64,000 nucleotides of DNA from Flavobacterium limi (GCF_010645075.1 NZ_JAADZV010000006.1:62001-126000), one strand, 5' to 3'; counted from the stretch's first letter, positions 7,511-16,880 are shown. Numbers and translations are program-made. The notes: generated by a model not told the origin, from the letters alone.

Positions 7511-9589
7511 ATGAAATATTTTTTCACATTTTTTTCTATTGTTTTTTTTATGACGTGTTCTGCTTTTTCTCAGGGAAAAGTGGTTAAATATACTGTGTCA
7601 GCAGGAGAAACTATCAATCAGATTGCTCAAAAATTTAAGGTTACGCCTTATGATATTTACCAGTTAAATCCGGATGCAAGAACTTCTTTGAAGCCGAACA
7701 CAGTTTTGTTGATTCCAAATAGCAGCGGTAAGTCTGTATTGGCTAAAAAAGATGAAACTTCACCTAAAAAAGGGAATACCAAAGAAGTTATTCATGAAGT
7801 ACAGCCAAAAGAAACCTTTTACAGTATCGAAAAAAAATATGATATTTCAGATGAGGATTTAAAGGCTGCAAATCCATTTTTGGAAAAAAATGGCGTTCAG
7901 ATTGGTCAGAAATTGGTAATTCCGGCAAAGGGTTCTGCTGCAAAAAATGTTGCTACAAATAAAAAAACAAAGGATAAAGTATCTGAAAAGTATGTTTATC
8001 ACGATGTTGTGGCAAAGGAAACCAAGTTTTCTATTGCGAAAAAATATAATACAACTATTGAAGATTTAGAAAAACGTAATCCTGAAATTGTTTCGAGTTT
8101 ACCTGTTGGATATCGATTAACAATAAAAGGAACGGCTCCAAAAACAGAAGCTGCAGCTTCTGTTGCAAATACTGTAAAACCCTCTGAGGCTAAAAAGTCT
8201 GCTGATAATTCAAAAAAAGTGACTACTTATATGGAGTATCAGGTAAAACCAAAAGAAACTTTTTATAGTTTAGGAAGAACATTTCACCTTACTCAGGAAG
8301 AATTGACAGATTTAAATCCCACTCTTTCTGAAGGTGTAAAAGAAGGAATGGTTTTGAAAGTTCCGTCAGGATATGTTGCTCCTGTACCAATTATTGTAAA
8401 AGAAGAACCAAGGCAAACTGAAAAACCCGCAGAAAATAAAGGCGGGATTCAAATTCTTGAAAAAGTAAAATCAGAAACTGTTTCTGCTGATCCGGAAGTA
8501 GTTGAATTAAGCAAAAAGAGAGGTCAGAATGAACGTAAAAAGCTCGTTTTGTTGTTGCCTTTTAATATTGCTAAAATTCAGAATGACACAGTAGGTTTTG
8601 CGAGTCGTGTAAAGACGGATAAGTTTTTAAATATGACGCTGGATTTTTATTCAGGAGCAATGATGGCAATTGATTCGGCAAAAACTTTAAAACTGCCAAT
8701 TGATATTTCAATTTATGATTCACAGGAGACAAAAAACACTTCAAATATTCCGAGTTTAATTACGCAGAATAAATTGCAGGATGCTAATGCGATAATAGGT
8801 CCGTTTTATCAGACTAATGCTGAAACAACGGCTAATACATTACGTTTGCATAATGTTCCTGTAATTTCGCCATTGTCCAAGGATTCTGCAAATCCAATTG
8901 ATAATTTGTATCAGTCAATACCAACCAATGATGTGGTCAGAAATACTGTTTTTGATTATATGCGTTCTAAAAACGGTAATATTGTTGCAGTAGTAGATAA
9001 GAAAAAGGAATCTGTCATCAGTTACATCAAACAAAACCAAAGAGGAGTTGTTTTTGCTTCTTTAACCGAAACAGGAGGTTTGGATGTTGCGAATTTGAAA
9101 AGTTTGTTGTTTCCTGGAAAAATGAATTATGTAGTAATGGAAACAGGTAATACAGCAATGATTAAAGCAACTATAAAAGCGTTAATAGATGCTCAGAAAA
9201 CTTGTCAGATACAATTGGTAATACTGGAGCCAAACAGTACATTGGATACAGATGAAATTAATTTTGAAAATCTGGTAAAATTAAAATTGATGTATCCTTC
9301 AGTTACCCGTGAAAGTGACGAAGCTAAAGTGTTGATTTTTGAAAAAGAATACAAACTGAAAAATAAAGTGAATCCAAATACTTATGCAACCCGTGGTTTT
9401 GATGTTACTTTTGATACCATGATGCGTTTGGTGCAGGGGAAAACATATCAGGAAACGGCAGATTTAATAACAACGGAGCAGGTTGATAATAAATTTCAAT
9501 ATTATAAAAAAGAAGATGGGGGACACGCTAATAAAGGTGTTTACATTTTATATTATGATTCAGACTTAACTTTAAAAGTAGCAAATTAA
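7511..9589 (+). CDS. Exported LysM protein with periplasmic-binding-protein-like domain
   Basis: The protein has 692 residues when started at the ATG at 7511, which gives the signal peptide MKYFFTFFSIVFFMTCSAFSQ; an in-frame TTG at 7493 is less likely. Four LysM modules lie at about residues 25-68, 95-138, 164-207 and 243-287, separated by Lys/Ala/Thr-rich linkers. Residues about 343-690 resemble a type I periplasmic-binding-protein fold (KLVLLLPFNIAKI, DFYSGAMMAIDSAK, ANAIIGPFYQTNAETTAN, VPVISPLSKDS). The fusion suggests a wall-anchored periplasmic sensor or binding protein; its ligand is unknown. The stop codon overlaps the OsmC start (TAATG), so the two are probably translationally coupled. 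Confidence 0.88.
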   Translation: MKYFFTFFSIVFFMTCSAFSQGKVVKYTVSAGETINQIAQKFKVTPYDIYQLNPDARTSLKPNTVLLIPNSSGKSVLAKKDETSPKKGNTKEVIHEVQPKETFYSIEKKYDISDEDLKAANPFLEKNGVQIGQKLVIPAKGSAAKNVATNKKTKDKVSEKYVYHDVVAKETKFSIAKKYNTTIEDLEKRNPEIVSSLPVGYRLTIKGTAPKTEAAASVANTVKPSEAKKSADNSKKVTTYMEYQVKPKETFYSLGRTFHLTQEELTDLNPTLSEGVKEGMVLKVPSGYVAPVPIIVKEEPRQTEKPAENKGGIQILEKVKSETVSADPEVVELSKKRGQNERKKLVLLLPFNIAKIQNDTVGFASRVKTDKFLNMTLDFYSGAMMAIDSAKTLKLPIDISIYDSQETKNTSNIPSLITQNKLQDANAIIGPFYQTNAETTANTLRLHNVPVISPLSKDSANPIDNLYQSIPTNDVVRNTVFDYMRSKNGNIVAVVDKKKESVISYIKQNQRGVVFASLTETGGLDVANLKSLLFPGKMNYVVMETGNTAMIKATIKALIDAQKTCQIQLVILEPNSTLDTDEINFENLVKLKLMYPSVTRESDEAKVLIFEKEYKLKNKVNPNTYATRGFDVTFDTMMRLVQGKTYQETADLITTEQVDNKFQYYKKEDGGHANKGVYILYYDSDLTLKVAN

Positions 9590-9990
9590 TGACATCAAAA
9601 GTAACCTATTTAGGCGATTTAAGAACAAAATCAATTCATGTGCAGTCAGGAAGCGAAATCGTTTCAGATGCGCCATTAGATAATAACGGAAAAGGAGAAG
9701 CATTTTCTCCAACAGATACGGTGGCAAATGCTTTGGCAAGTTGCATGTTTACAATTATGGGAATCAAAGCCCGGGATTTAAATGTAGATTTAGTAGATTC
9801 GACAGCTGAAGTAACTAAAATAATGAATGCTGAGCCAAGAAGAATTGGTGCAATTGAAGTCGTTTTTGAACTGATAAGTAATGCTGACGAAAAAAGCAGA
9901 ACAATTCTGGAGCGTGCTGCAATGACTTGTCCGGTATTTTTGAGTTTAAATTCTGATATAGAAAAAAGAATTACTTTCAACTGGAAATAA
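9589..9990 (+). CDS. OsmC-family peroxiredoxin-like protein
   Basis: This 133-residue cytosolic protein belongs to the OsmC/Ohr superfamily, which reduces organic hydroperoxides with two cysteines. The pair is visible: Cys52 in ALASCMFT and Cys114 in MTCPVFLSL. The sequence before Cys52 (FSPTDTVANALASC) is the standard helix start. At this length it is closer to YhfA/OsmC-like proteins than to Ohr. It starts inside the TAATG overlap with the LysM gene and is followed by a strong terminator at 10013. Confidence 0.9.
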   Translation: MTSKVTYLGDLRTKSIHVQSGSEIVSDAPLDNNGKGEAFSPTDTVANALASCMFTIMGIKARDLNVDLVDSTAEVTKIMNAEPRRIGAIEVVFELISNADEKSRTILERAAMTCPVFLSLNSDIEKRITFNWK

Positions 9991-10012
9991 GAATACAATT
10001 ATAGCATTTAAA

Positions 10013-10060
10013 GAAGCGGGAAAAAGAATCAATCTATATTCTTTTTCTTGCTTCTTTTTT
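10013..10060 (+). terminator. Rho-independent terminator after the OsmC gene
   Basis: A 17-bp stem (10013-10029 pairing with 10038-10054, two G-T wobbles) with an 8-base loop is followed by six Ts. Confidence 0.85.
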
Positions 10061-10070
10061 ATTTTAAAAA

Positions 10071-10301
10071 ATGGAACAGGAAAAAAAGCAACTCATAAAA
10101 CTGGCTCATACTAAAATGCCCTTCGGGAAATATGAAGGACGTTTTTTAATTGATTTGCCGGAATATTATGTGGTTTGGTATCATAATAAAGGCTTTCCAA
10201 AAGGCGAATTAGGGCAACAGCTTCAGCTTGTTTATGAACTAAAATTAAATGGTTTAGAGGAATTAATCAGAAATATCAAAAAACAATACCCCAAGCCTTA
10301 A
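10071..10301 (+). CDS. DUF3820-family small protein
   Basis: This 76-residue cytosolic protein has the DUF3820 signature: MPFGKYEG followed by the LIDLPEYYVVWYHNKGFPKGELG block. The family is widespread in bacteria as a small stand-alone protein, and its molecular function is not established as far as I know. The ATG at 10071 comes right after the terminator of the OsmC gene, so it probably has its own promoter or relies on read-through. Confidence 0.85.
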   Translation: MEQEKKQLIKLAHTKMPFGKYEGRFLIDLPEYYVVWYHNKGFPKGELGQQLQLVYELKLNGLEELIRNIKKQYPKP

Positions 10302-10320
10302 AAGAATTGGATCATGAGGA

Positions 10321-10475
10321 ATTAGAAAATTAGATAAATGTTTAGAGAGATAACTTTAGAATATGACTTTAAAATGAATTTAATTCATTGTTTTCTAATT
10401 ATCACTTGTCTATTTCTTAAATTTTCCAATTGACACATTTTCTAAATTTCTAATTAGCAAATTGTCTAATTAAAT
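10321..10475. repeat. AT-rich degenerate repeats between DUF3820 and pyrG
   Basis: The 222-bp gap contains several copies of TCTAATTA or TCTAAAT-like words (for example TTTTCTAATTATCAC, TTTCTAATTAGCAAATTG and GTCTAATTAAATTG), and ATTAGAAAA at 10321-10329 is the inverse of TTTTCTAAT at 10391-10399. No open reading frame of note is present. Similar runs occur between genes in other flavobacteria as I recall; their function is unknown. Confidence 0.4.
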
Positions 10476-10477
10476 TG

Positions 10478-10485
10478 TACTTTTG
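10478..10485 (+). promoter_or_regulatory. -7 promoter box (TACTTTTG) for pyrG
   Basis: An exact TAnnTTTG match lies 38 bases before the pyrG ATG, leaving a leader of about 30-35 bases. The nearest upstream TTG (10462-10464) is only 13 bases away, shorter than the usual 17-23. Confidence 0.5.
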
Positions 10486-10523
10486 CCAAGTTTTTTACAC
10501 AACTACAATACAAACTAAACAGA

Positions 10524-12137
10524 ATGAATCAAACAAAATATATTTTTGTTACAGGCGGTGTGACTTCTTCTTTAGGAAAAGGGATTATTGCAGCATCTTT
10601 GGCAAAATTGTTACAAGGAAGAGGATATCGTACTACTATTCAGAAATTTGACCCGTATATCAATGTCGATCCGGGAACTTTGAATCCGTACGAACATGGT
10701 GAATGTTATGTAACAGATGACGGTGCAGAAACGGATTTAGACTTAGGTCATTATGAGCGTTTTTTAAATGTTCCTACTTCTCAGGCTAATAACGTAACTA
10801 CAGGAAGGGTTTATCTTTCGGTTATTGAAAAAGAAAGAAGAGGGGAATTTCTAGGAAAAACAGTTCAGGTTGTTCCTCATATTACAAACGAGATAAAAGA
10901 CAGAATGCAAATTCTGGGCAAATCCGGGGATTATGATATCGTAATTACTGAGATTGGCGGAACTGTGGGGGACATTGAGTCATTACCTTATATAGAATCT
11001 GTCCGTCAGTTAGTTTGGGAGCTTGGAGAAAACAATGGAATCGTTATTCATTTGACTTTAGTACCATTTTTAGCTGCTGCCGGCGAATTGAAAACAAAAC
11101 CAACACAGCACTCTGTAAAAACTTTGATGGAGAGTGGAATCAAAGCTGATATTCTAGTATGCAGAACTGAGCATGAATTGTCTCAGGAATTGCGTAGCAA
11201 ACTAGCTCTGTTTTGTAATGTTAAAAAAGAAGCGGTTATTCAGTCTATTGATGCTTCAACAATATATGAAGTTCCAAATTTGATGCTTGAAGAAGGATTG
11301 GATGTTGTGGCTTTAAAGAAATTAGATTTACCTAAAAAAGCTGCTCCGGATCTAAAGACATGGAATACTTTTTTAAGAAGATTAAAAACGCCTAAACATA
11401 CTGTAAATATTGGTTTGATTGGTAAATATGTGGAAATGCAGGATTGTTACAAATCTATTTTGGAGGCGTTTATTCATGCTGGAGCCGCCAATGAAACTAA
11501 AGTAAATGTAATTTCAATTCACTCAGAACATATTAATATTGATAATGTTGCAGAAAAACTAGGAGTTCTTGACGGAGTTTTAGTTGCACCTGGTTTTGGT
11601 GAAAGAGGTATTGAAGGTAAAATAGAGGCTGTTCGTTATGCTCGTGAAAATAATATTCCGTTCTTCGGAATTTGTTTAGGAATGCAAATGTCAGTTATTG
11701 AATATTCAAGAAATATTTTAGGATATGCTGAAGCAAATTCTACAGAGATGAACGAGAAAACAAAACATCCTGTAGTAAATTTGATGGAAGAGCAAAAAAC
11801 AATTACTGACAAAGGTGGAACTATGCGTCTTGGGGCTTGGAAATGCGATATTAAACCAAACACTTTAGCGCATAAAATTTACGGTGAAAAAACTATTTCA
11901 GAGCGTCACCGTCACCGTTATGAGTACAATAACAAGTATAAGGATGAATTGCAAAAAGCAGGTTTGATTGCTTCAGGAGTTAATCCTGACACAGGTTTGG
12001 TTGAAATTGTTGAGCTTGAAAACCACCCGTTTTTCATTGGTGTACAATATCATCCGGAATACAAAAGTACGGTCGCAAATCCACATCCTATTTTCGTAAA
12101 CTTTGTGGCTGCAGCGGTTAATTCTCATAAAAAATAA
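10524..12137 (+). CDS. pyrG: CTP synthase
   Basis: This 537-residue enzyme makes CTP from UTP, ATP and glutamine, the last step of pyrimidine nucleotide synthesis. The synthase domain starts with KYIFVTGGVTSSLGKGI (nucleotide-binding P-loop) and includes DPYINVDPGTLNPYEHGE and ITEIGGTVGDIES. The C-terminal glutaminase domain has PGFGERGIEGK (oxyanion region), FFGICLGMQ (nucleophile Cys) and GVQYHPEYKS (catalytic His). Length and order are standard. yidC follows 78 bp downstream on the same strand. Confidence 0.98.
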   Translation: MNQTKYIFVTGGVTSSLGKGIIAASLAKLLQGRGYRTTIQKFDPYINVDPGTLNPYEHGECYVTDDGAETDLDLGHYERFLNVPTSQANNVTTGRVYLSVIEKERRGEFLGKTVQVVPHITNEIKDRMQILGKSGDYDIVITEIGGTVGDIESLPYIESVRQLVWELGENNGIVIHLTLVPFLAAAGELKTKPTQHSVKTLMESGIKADILVCRTEHELSQELRSKLALFCNVKKEAVIQSIDASTIYEVPNLMLEEGLDVVALKKLDLPKKAAPDLKTWNTFLRRLKTPKHTVNIGLIGKYVEMQDCYKSILEAFIHAGAANETKVNVISIHSEHINIDNVAEKLGVLDGVLVAPGFGERGIEGKIEAVRYARENNIPFFGICLGMQMSVIEYSRNILGYAEANSTEMNEKTKHPVVNLMEEQKTITDKGGTMRLGAWKCDIKPNTLAHKIYGEKTISERHRHRYEYNNKYKDELQKAGLIASGVNPDTGLVEIVELENHPFFIGVQYHPEYKSTVANPHPIFVNFVAAAVNSHKK

Positions 12138-12215
12138 TAATTAATATTCTTAGGTGTAACTTCTGAGTATAACTCACAACTAATTGCCTGTAATGAATAA
12201 CTTTTTTAAATTATA

Positions 12216-14132
12216 ATGGAAGAAAAAAAATTAGACCTTAATTCAATCATTGGCTTTGTATTGATATTTGGAATTTTGCTTTGGATTATGTACCAAAATC
12301 AACCTTCTGATAAGGAAATTGCTGCAGAAAGAGCCAAGAAAGAATTAGTAGCTAAACAGGAAGCCCAGGCTAAGGCAGATAAAGCTAAAACTGCTGCTTC
12401 ACCAGCGGCAGCTGTAACTCCGGGAGATACTGTTCAATTGGCAAAATTGCAAAAAACATTAGGTGGTTTTGCTTATTCAGCGACTCTTCCTTCTGCAAAA
12501 GATTCTTTTACTACAATCGAAAACGAAAAAATTAAACTTAAAATCGCTAATAAAGGCGGTTATATTGTCGAAGCAACTTTAAAAGAGTTCGAAAAATTCC
12601 ATAAAGGTTCAAATCAGTTAGTTGAATTGATTAAAAACAATAATTCGAACCTAAATATTCAGTTATTAACAACAGATAACAGAACTTTAAATTCTAAAGA
12701 TTTGTTTTTTGAGCCTACACTGGCTAAAGCTGGTGCCGATCAGGTTTTAACGATGCGCTTAAAAGCAGGGGCTAACGAATTTCTAGAATACAAATATGTA
12801 TTAAAACCAAATGATTATTTAGTTGGCTTTGATATTCGTTCACAAGGTCTGAATAAAGTTCTGAATTCTGCTAAACCATTGGATTTGCAATGGGATCTGA
12901 AAACGTATAGAAATGAGAAAAGCATTTCTTATGAAAATCGTTATGCAGAAATTTATTATAATTACGAAGATGGAAAAGAAAGTTATGTAGGTCAGGGCGA
13001 TCATAAAGAAGAAACGCCTGAAAAAGTGGATTATATTGCATTTAAACAGCATTTCTTCACTACTATTCTGCAAACAAATACTTCTTTTGAAAAATCGCAA
13101 TTAGTTTCGGAGAATTTAGTTAAAGATGAAAAAATAGATACAGTCTTTACTAAGCAATTTAAAGCAACGGTTCCCCTGGCTTTCACAAGCGGTGAAATTG
13201 ATTATAAAATGAGCTGGTATTTTGGACCTGCAGACTATAAAGTTTTAAAATCATATGATAAAAGCTTTGAAAAAATTATTCCTTTAGGATGGGGGATTTT
13301 TGGCTGGATTAACAAATGGATTTTTATTCCATTATTTGGTTTCTTAAGCTCAACAATTGGATTGTCATTAGGAATTGCAATTATCATCTTCACGATTATA
13401 ATTAAATTGGCAATGTCGCCAATTACATATAAATCATTCTTGTCACAGGCAAAAATGAAAGTTTTAAGACCTGATATTACTGAATTGGGAGAAAAATACA
13501 AAAAAGATCCAATGAAGAAACAGCAGGAGACAATGAAATTATACAATAAAGCAGGAGTAAATCCAATGGCAGGTTGTATTCCGGCATTGATTCAGCTTCC
13601 TTTTATGTATGCATCATTTCAGTTCTTTCCTTCTGCTTTTGAATTAAGACAAAAAGGTTTCCTTTGGGCTGATGATTTGTCCTCTTTTGACTCTGTTCTA
13701 AAACTACCATTTCATATTCCATTGTACGGGGATCATATCAGTTTGTTTCCAATTTTGGCAGCAATTGCGATTTTCTTCTACATGAAAATGACTTCAGGAG
13801 ATCAACAAATGGCTGCTCCACAGCAGGAAGGTATGCCGGATATGGCTAAAATGATGAAAATCATGATTTATGTTTCGCCATTAATGATGTTAATTTTCTT
13901 TAACAGCTATGGAGCTGGATTGAGTTTGTACAACTTTATTTCGAATTTAATCACAATCGGAATTATGTTTGTAATTAAGAATTATATTGTTGACAGTGAT
14001 AAAATTCATGCTCAGATTCAGGAAAACAAACAAAGAGAGCCTAAAAAGCCTAGTAAGTTTCAACAGCGTCTTCAGGAAGTAATGGAGCAGCAGGAAGCTG
14101 CTAAAAAAGCTCAGAATAATAAAAAGAAATAA
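12216..14132 (+). CDS. yidC: Membrane protein insertase YidC
   Basis: This 638-residue inner-membrane protein inserts and folds membrane proteins with or without SecYEG. An N-terminal signal-anchor helix (IIGFVLIFGILLWIMY) is followed by an Ala/Lys-rich linker and the large periplasmic beta domain typical of Gram-negative YidC (about 80-350). The conserved core includes GWGIFGWINKWIFIPLFGFL, ITYKSFLSQAKMKVLRP and AGCIPALIQLPFMYASFQFF, then a positively charged tail (KKAQNNKKK) that may contact ribosomes. It closes the pyrG-yidC pair and ends at a bidirectional terminator. Confidence 0.97.
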   Translation: MEEKKLDLNSIIGFVLIFGILLWIMYQNQPSDKEIAAERAKKELVAKQEAQAKADKAKTAASPAAAVTPGDTVQLAKLQKTLGGFAYSATLPSAKDSFTTIENEKIKLKIANKGGYIVEATLKEFEKFHKGSNQLVELIKNNNSNLNIQLLTTDNRTLNSKDLFFEPTLAKAGADQVLTMRLKAGANEFLEYKYVLKPNDYLVGFDIRSQGLNKVLNSAKPLDLQWDLKTYRNEKSISYENRYAEIYYNYEDGKESYVGQGDHKEETPEKVDYIAFKQHFFTTILQTNTSFEKSQLVSENLVKDEKIDTVFTKQFKATVPLAFTSGEIDYKMSWYFGPADYKVLKSYDKSFEKIIPLGWGIFGWINKWIFIPLFGFLSSTIGLSLGIAIIIFTIIIKLAMSPITYKSFLSQAKMKVLRPDITELGEKYKKDPMKKQQETMKLYNKAGVNPMAGCIPALIQLPFMYASFQFFPSAFELRQKGFLWADDLSSFDSVLKLPFHIPLYGDHISLFPILAAIAIFFYMKMTSGDQQMAAPQQEGMPDMAKMMKIMIYVSPLMMLIFFNSYGAGLSLYNFISNLITIGIMFVIKNYIVDSDKIHAQIQENKQREPKKPSKFQQRLQEVMEQQEAAKKAQNNKKK

Positions 14133-14146
14133 ATATTTCTTTAAAT

Positions 14147-14184
14147 AAAAAAGGTCGAAATTAATTTTAATTTCGACCTTTTTT
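14147..14184. terminator. Bidirectional terminator between convergent genes
   Basis: AAAAAAGGTCGAAATTAA pairs with TTAATTTCGACCTTTTTT, giving A and T runs on both sides of a GGTCGAAATT stem. It sits between the yidC stop and the stop of the minus-strand gene at 14205, so it can serve both. Confidence 0.88.
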
Positions 14185-14204
14185 ATAATTCAAATTGTGT
14201 TTTG

Positions 14205-15335
14205 TTAAGTCCACTGAGCTAAGTCTTTTCGATACGTTTTTCTTTGGCAGTGAATTATCGGATCAAAATTTTTCCATAGTAAATGAATGGCGTTGTTCTC
14301 AAGTAACTCAGGGGTTCTAATACAGTTCCGAATACCTTTTTCAGAGAAAGTTTTATAATATTCGTCAAAAATAATTGCTGTAACACCTTTGTTCTGATAT
14401 TCAGGGTGAATGCCTATAAGATAAAAAACAACATCCTTACTGTGTTTTTTTGCTCTTAATAAATGAAGGAAACCAAATGGAAAAAGTTTTCCTTTTATTT
14501 TTTGTAAAGCTTCAGTAAAACTAGGCATTACAATACTGAAAGCGATTAATTTATCATCTTTATCGACCACAAACTTAATATATTCAGGATTTATAAAACT
14601 GATATATTTTTTTTTGAAATATTCTTTCTGAATATCAGATATGGCAACAAACGAAGCTAGTTTTTCGTACGATTCATTGAACAGATCAAACATTTTGTCA
14701 ACATGTGGCATAATGTCTTTTGTTTTTGTAAAAGTTAGCGATTTTAAGCCATATCTCTTTTTGATAAGTTCCTGTGCTTTCTGGAAAAATTCTGGTTTTA
14801 CGTTTGAAAACGGGAAAATACTTTCGATATATTGTTTTTCTACCTGAAAGCCTAATTGTTCAAAATGTCTTACATAGTATTCGTTGTTGTACCATGTAAT
14901 CATAGTTCCCACCTGGTCAAAACCTTCTGTAAGAACTCCAACCTTGTCAAGATTTGAGAAACCCATTGGGCCTTCCATGTGTTCCAGTTTGTGCTGTTTT
15001 CCTAATTCATACACTTTTTCCAGTAAAGCTTTCGTTACTTCAATATCGTCGATGACATCAAACCAGCCAAAACGAACTTTTCTTTTATGCTGATTATTTA
15101 CTTCAGACCAGTTTATAATCGCGGTAATCCTTCCAACAACTTTATCGTTTTTATAGGCCATGTAAAAATAAGCCTCAGCATTTTCAAAAGCCGGATTTTT
15201 TGTTTTATCAAATGATTCTAATTCATCTGAGATAATAGGGGGGACCCAATACGGATTATCCTTGTATAAGGAAAAAGGGAATTTGATATATTCTGTTAGT
15301 TCCTTTTTTGTTTTGGCTTCTTTAATTGTAATCAT
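14205..15335 (-). CDS. GNAT-like acyltransferase-fold protein (YghO-like), unknown substrate
   Basis: This 376-residue soluble protein has the look of a tandem GNAT fold. The N-terminal part (FPFSLYKDNPYWVPP, AYFYMAYKNDKVVGRITAIIN) resembles the start of an acyltransferase domain. The C-terminal part contains DVVFYLIGIHPEYQNKGVTA, where the HPEYQNKG stretch matches the acetyl-CoA-binding Q/R-x-x-G/A loop. Proteins with the same EGPMGFSNLDKVGVLTEGF block are common in Bacteroidetes and resemble E. coli YghO. The substrate is unknown. A 57-bp gap separates it from the upstream outer-membrane protein gene on the same strand. Confidence 0.75.
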   Translation of the reverse strand: MITIKEAKTKKELTEYIKFPFSLYKDNPYWVPPIISDELESFDKTKNPAFENAEAYFYMAYKNDKVVGRITAIINWSEVNNQHKRKVRFGWFDVIDDIEVTKALLEKVYELGKQHKLEHMEGPMGFSNLDKVGVLTEGFDQVGTMITWYNNEYYVRHFEQLGFQVEKQYIESIFPFSNVKPEFFQKAQELIKKRYGLKSLTFTKTKDIMPHVDKMFDLFNESYEKLASFVAISDIQKEYFKKKYISFINPEYIKFVVDKDDKLIAFSIVMPSFTEALQKIKGKLFPFGFLHLLRAKKHSKDVVFYLIGIHPEYQNKGVTAIIFDEYYKTFSEKGIRNCIRTPELLENNAIHLLWKNFDPIIHCQRKTYRKDLAQWT

Positions 15336-15392
15336 TAATGTATTTTATTTAAATTCTTAGAGTAAAGAAATTCATTTTTGGAGAGTTAAAAC

Positions 15393-16418
15393 TTATTCAT
15401 ATTTAGCTTTTCTTTCACGCTCTTTCTGCTGATAGTCTATTATTTCTTCTTCTGTTGGCTCCTCTACTTTGTTCTTGTCTTTCTTGTCTTTTGTCTTTTT
15501 TACCTTTTTTGCTTTGCCGTAATTCACAAGTTTGTTTTTATGTTTGTCATCATAACGGATAGAAAAACCAATTCCTCCATATAATAATGATGGTGAATTT
15601 TTTAAATTTTTGCTAACTGAAGCATCAACTTGTACATTTCTCGATAATAAATAAGCTGCACCTCCTCTTACAATAGCATCGCTGTACAAGTCGCTTTTGT
15701 AGCCCTGATTCTCAAGAAAACCGGACCATTTGCTATTGAATCCTCTTGTCAGTGTTAGGACATATCCATAACCTGGATTGTCGGATGATATGTAATCTGC
15801 AATAAGATTTGTTACCAGTACCCATCTTCCGTCACCAAAATGGTTTTGTGTGATTAACATTAGCTTAGGACTGACATTGAATTTGTTTGAATAATAATTG
15901 AGTGTATTTGTATTATAAGCATATGGGTTGTCCCTGAGTACAAAATTAGCACCTGCAAAGATTGAAATTGCAGGTATTAATTGACGCCAGCTGAATTTTT
16001 TGTTTGCATTATAACTGTAAATATTGATGTCTTTATTGTAACGTTTAAAAGGGTCATAAATTAAGTATTTTGCGCCGAAAACGGTTTGTCTGAAGTTGCT
16101 TTTTCTAAAAGTGGTGGCTGGAGTTGTGAACTTTTCGTTTTGATATTGAATATCTCCTATAAATTCAAGCTGCTCGTGAAAAAGCCCCCAACGAATGGTA
16201 AAATCAGTACCAAAACCTGTAGCTTCATAATCTTGTAGAGAGTGTTTTTCATGTATACCATATAGACCAACCTCACCTTGTATTACCGACTTTCCGACTG
16301 AGAAGGCAGACATAGTTTCACCTGGACGATTTGAATTTATAACATCTGTATGTTGAGAAAAAAAGTATTGTGGGAGTAAAAATAGACAAGCTATCAAAAA
16401 GTTTTTAATTTTTAACAT
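15393..16418 (-). CDS. Outer-membrane beta-barrel protein (MetA-pathway transporter-like)
   Basis: This 341-residue protein starts with a signal peptide (MLKIKNFLIACLFLLPQYFFSQ) followed by DVINSNRPGETMSAFSVGKSVIQGEVG, a pattern seen in Bacteroidetes proteins assigned to the phenol-degradation/MetA transporter-like barrel family. Alternating amphipathic strands run through residues 45-290, consistent with a barrel. The C-terminal 45 residues are extremely charged (many Lys, Asp and Glu) and should be a soluble periplasmic tail, an unusual addition to a barrel. No transported substrate can be inferred. Confidence 0.7.
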   Translation of the reverse strand: MLKIKNFLIACLFLLPQYFFSQHTDVINSNRPGETMSAFSVGKSVIQGEVGLYGIHEKHSLQDYEATGFGTDFTIRWGLFHEQLEFIGDIQYQNEKFTTPATTFRKSNFRQTVFGAKYLIYDPFKRYNKDINIYSYNANKKFSWRQLIPAISIFAGANFVLRDNPYAYNTNTLNYYSNKFNVSPKLMLITQNHFGDGRWVLVTNLIADYISSDNPGYGYVLTLTRGFNSKWSGFLENQGYKSDLYSDAIVRGGAAYLLSRNVQVDASVSKNLKNSPSLLYGGIGFSIRYDDKHKNKLVNYGKAKKVKKTKDKKDKNKVEEPTEEEIIDYQQKERERKAKYE

Positions 16419-16494
16419 ATATGTATTTTTTGATTAAAAAGTAATAACGTTTTCAAATGTACTATATTTTATTATTTATTTAAGATTGATATTT

Positions 16495-16502
16495 TAATTT
16501 TG
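16495..16502 (+). promoter_or_regulatory. -7 promoter box (TAATTTTG) for the DUF4834/YfhO genes
   Basis: An exact TAnnTTTG match lies 39 bases upstream of the ATG at 16542 in the divergent gap after the outer-membrane protein gene. No well-placed -33 TTG is present. Confidence 0.4.
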
Positions 16503-16541
16503 AAGGATGGTTTTATTAATTTTGAAAAAAATTATACAATT

Positions 16542-16829
16542 ATGCAAGAAGCATCATTTTCAGGGTTCCTTAAAACCATAATGTGGGTAATAGCTTTTTA
16601 TTATATTTTTAAATTTTTAGCTAAAATATTTTTGCCTGTACTGGTTAAAAAAGCGGTAGAAAAAGCCGGAGAAAATTTTCAGAGGCAACAACAATATAGT
16701 CAGGATAATTCATGGCAAAGCACCAGGAGCAATAATAATGATGAGATAATCATCAATACTGCTCATGCAAAAAAGCCCCGCGAAACCAAAAAGGTTGGCG
16801 ATTATGTTGATTACGAAGAAATAGATTAA
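16542..16829 (+). CDS. DUF4834-family small membrane protein
   Basis: This 95-residue protein starts at the ATG at 16542; an in-frame TTG at 16500 lies within the proposed -7 box and is rejected. One transmembrane helix (SGFLKTIMWVIAFYYIFKFLAKIFL, shown here as residues 6-30) is followed by a polar tail with NNNDEIIINTAHAKKPRETKK and the end VGDYVDYEEID. That C-terminal VGDYVDYEEI pattern is the mark of DUF4834 proteins of Bacteroidetes. It lies 51 bp before the YfhO gene, as I recall it does in related genomes. Function unknown. Confidence 0.75.
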   Translation: MQEASFSGFLKTIMWVIAFYYIFKFLAKIFLPVLVKKAVEKAGENFQRQQQYSQDNSWQSTRSNNNDEIIINTAHAKKPRETKKVGDYVDYEEID

Positions 16830-16880
16830 GTTTGTATTCTGAAACAATCAGGATTCATCATTTAACCAAACCACCCAAAA

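Noticed and set aside
10378..10475. Possible CRISPR-like repeat array before pyrG
   Set aside because: The words vary in sequence and spacing, there are no unique spacers of constant length, and no cas gene is near.
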